The notes beneath the pieces were generated by a model. The model was given only the letters and a program-made list of their open reading frames with translations. It was not told the origin of the DNA and did no database searches. This document shows, piece after piece, positions 19,700 to 21,929 of a stretch of DNA of 21,929 nt. The stretch is from Rhizophagus sp. LPA8_4_AMF. Taxonomy: Eukaryota > Glomeromycota > Glomeromycetes > Glomerales > Glomeraceae. How positions within the stretch are numbered: the stretch's first letter is position 1; each line of letters opens with the position of its first letter. Position numbers and translations under genes: made by a program. Location of the stretch: positions 1-21,929 of the forward strand of contig JADRCO010001156.1 in the NCBI GenBank assembly GCA_021464525.1. The letters are read 5' to 3'.

Positions 19700-20509
19700 T
19701 AGTGCTTCGATACGTATCCGGGTTGATCCGGATCGACCCGGATTGTTTTTTTTCGGATATCCGGATTTCGCGGTTTTAACCCGGTTTTAAAACGGGATGA
19801 AAATATCCGGTTTGAACCGAAATCTGAATGAAATTTCATATATTTCTTTTGGATAGCGCTTTAATTTTTTAATTTAGAAGTGCTATGATAATTTAATATT
19901 AATACATATACACTATTTATCAATTATAAGCTTATTTATTAATTTTTAAGAGTAAATTTATTCATCGTCCATAGCCTCTGGGCAAAATTACGTAATGCCG
20001 GCCAAAATTAATAAATGTGACATTTAAAGGGAGGCGTGAAAAATAGATTTTTCACAATGAAAAAATTTAGGGACGTGGTGACAAAAGGTTAGCGATGACA
20101 TTGCACGTGCAATGAATCAATTTTCAACTATACAATTTACTAATAAATACTAATAAATATATAAAATTTTGTATAAATATTCAAAAAATAAAAATAAAAA
20201 CCTTTTTAATAATTTGTTTAATGTTTTTATATCAAATTATATATTTATTTCATAATTATTATTCAACATTATATATCTCAATTATAAATATAATTTGATA
20301 TAAAGTTATCTGGTAATTATGAAATTTTGACTAAATCAATAACAATAACTTCATATTATAATATTTATTTTATAAAAAACAAGAGGTATATTAATAATAG
20401 AGATAATAACTTTGTTTATTTTGTGTATATTCACAGTCAAAAAATTTTATATTAATTAAGTCCAATCCGGATTTCGCGGATAACGGATTTCATCCGGATC
20501 GAAGCACTA
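19700..20509. mobile_element. Non-autonomous hAT element, 810 bp, with 8-bp target-site duplication
   Basis: The left end TAGTGCTTCGAT (19700) and right end ATCGAAGCACTA (20498-20509) are perfect 12-bp inverted repeats. The 8-bp duplication GTTCTATT stands at 19692-19699 and 20510-20517. TAGTG fits the hAT terminal rule (YARNG). The terminal regions carry several ATCCGGAT and CCCGG palindromic motifs (19715-19800, 20462-20500), probably transposase-binding repeats. The centre is AT-rich without a transposase frame. The intact duplication and ends suggest a relatively young copy. Confidence 0.85.
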
Positions 20510-20517
20510 GTTCTATT

Positions 20518-21214
20518 TTCCATGGACTGTCAAAATTATTAACCTATACATATAAGCTTTTACATGAAATAATTAAATTTTAATAGTTACTGAAAAATTT
20601 CATTTTTGTATAATCTTCATAATAATAAGAAATAAGGGTGTTACTTTATGCCTACCATAAATTTTTGAAAATAATTTATAATATTGAAATTTGTTTAAAA
20701 GTGAATTTCCTTAATTGTTATAGTAAATCGTTAATAATGTCCGTAAAATTTTTTACTAGACTCATAAATTAATCTTTTTAGGAATATTCTAGGAATATTC
20801 TATGATGAAAGTGACTCGACATGGATTAATTTTAGACTAACCAAAATTAACCGGAATACGAACGTTTAATAAATTGGCTTACAATCTTAACGCAAAATAA
20901 AGAAGTATCGCATTATAACTTAAAGTAATAAAGTAAATAGTACAAGATAAAAAAATTACAAACTAAAAAGAAAACCATGTTGTTTTTTCTAATACTAATA
21001 AGTTAATGTAAAGAAAAAATCAAAAAAAAACTTTCTAATTAAAAAAGAAATACATTTTCTAAAATTTCTTTACATCTATAATGATTAAAATTTTTTTATT
21101 TAAATAAATATTACATTTCGTATTCGAGAATGATTCTATATAACGATGTAATTTACTCGAATAGCAAATTTGATCGATGTGATAAATATGACTCACGAAT
21201 CACGATCCATCATA
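20518..21214. other. AT-rich spacer with one tiny tandem duplication
   Basis: TAGGAATATTC occurs twice in direct succession at about 20780-20801. Otherwise nothing recognised. Confidence 0.5.
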
Positions 21215-21257
21215 TACCTCTTTATAAGTATTACCCCGAAATATGTATAAAGAGGTA
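21215..21257. repeat. Perfect 12-bp inverted repeat
   Basis: TACCTCTTTATA (21215-21226) and TATAAAGAGGTA (21246-21257) around a 19-base loop. Function unknown. The A/T surroundings do not suggest a transposon end. Confidence 0.6.
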
Positions 21258-21496
21258 AGGTGACTTTCAAATTTTTTATTAATAACTGTACGCAGGGGGT
21301 ATCTATAAGTTTGGTACGCAAAATTACAACAAATAAGTTGCATTATTATAAAAATATTATCAGGATTTTTCAATTACATCTTTCCGACCAAAGTAATCAT
21401 AATAATATTGCTTTCTATTTCACATTAGTTAAGCTAATAATTATAGACAATATTACGAGATGGGTTAAAAGATTTTTGCATAAATTGTTAGATTGA

Positions 21497-21929
21497 TTTT
21501 TTTTTTTTTTTAAATTTGTAGCGCATTTCTTTATTAAAATTTAGGATAGAATCCATTTAATTACAGAAATACCTAGAAAAATTTGTGCTAACACAATATG
21601 GCTCTATAACAAACTCCAATCTATCCTAAAAAACACAAAAACAAAATCCCCTCACTCTAAACTAAACCAAACTACATTACCAAACCAACGCCATCCTAAA
21701 AAAAAAAAAAATTAGACTATGCCAAATTATCCTCCTCTTAGCTATCACCCAAAGACAAAATAATTGGCGCCAAAATCAAAGGCTTTGCCGACTCACGTTG
21801 TTAACAACCTGTCTGTGCAAGTTTCATGATCCATTAATCCTACGAGTAGGACAGTCTTCACCATATGACTCCAACAAGAGATCCAAAGTCCAAAGGACGG
21901 CCCAAAGAGTGCCTTCATCCAATCCAATT
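21497..21929 (-). mobile_element. 3' end of a poly(A)-tailed retroelement, runs off the window
   Basis: On the minus strand the sequence ends with AATAAA (21530-21535) followed about 20 nt later by a run of 15 A (21511 to 21497). This is the mark of a reverse-transcribed RNA inserted here. The body (to 21929) is clearly richer in G+C than the flanks and has no long frame; it could be a LINE 3' UTR, a SINE or a processed transcript. Two T-rich stretches followed by TTTAGGAT (about 21695 and 21630) give an intron-acceptor-like look but are probably internal repeats. The 5' side and any upstream target duplication are outside the window. Confidence 0.6.

Noticed and set aside
21260..21496. 78-codon open frame (+) next to the retroelement tail
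   Set aside because: AT-rich frame without family resemblance; ends exactly at the T-run by chance.

Overview
The window is eukaryotic, very AT-rich and poor in intact genes. It looks like an accessory, repeat-rich piece of an arbuscular mycorrhizal fungus genome (Rhizophagus / Glomeromycotina type). This rests on recognition by eye, not a search. The pointers are AT bias, short GT-AG introns (66-100 nt) with CTAAC/CTAAT branch sites, and relics of families greatly expanded in these fungi: a Crinkler (CRN) head joined to a FunK1-type kinase, a second nuclease-like protein of the same broad class, and a BTB-BACK protein. Several non-autonomous DNA elements and one poly(A)-tailed retroelement end are also present.

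Layout. 1-1500: AT-rich, with a 92-bp tandem duplication. 1539-3431 (+): a possible small gene whose central part is a tandem array of intron-like units separated by exactly three bases (eleven in a row); an inverted-repeat element sits inside one of its introns. 3541-4064: a 109-bp tandem duplication and decayed array units in the opposite orientation. 5339-9966 (+): a CRN-FunK1 pseudogene with many stops and frameshifts, split by a ~2.1-kb element (7490-9586). That element carries, on the minus strand, a second array of intron-like units, several with the branch site in the loop of a hairpin whose stem shows paired changes. 10864-11448 (-): the only clearly intact gene, a three-exon putative mitochondrial membrane protein. 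12868-13059: small inverted-repeat element. 13880-14826 (+): BTB-BACK pseudogene. 15400-15474 (-): alpha/beta-hydrolase exon fragment. 15587-17278 (-): four-exon gene with a PD-(D/E)XK nuclease core (P-D, E-x-K, Q-x-x-x-Y), its first exon apparently damaged. 17357-17427: near-perfect hairpin. 18718-18891: Tourist-like element with TAA duplication. 19700-20509: non-autonomous hAT element with 8-bp duplication. 21497-21929: retroelement 3' end on the minus strand.

The recognisable genes do not form a pathway. The theme is effector or signalling family turnover (Crinkler, FunK1, BTB) together with mobile DNA. The most unusual content is the two intron arrays: the + array of one-codon exons, and the minus array with structured introns inside the element that broke the CRN-FunK1 gene. 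Whether either is transcribed and spliced cannot be decided from sequence; long-read cDNA spanning 1539-3431 and 7800-9220 would settle it.
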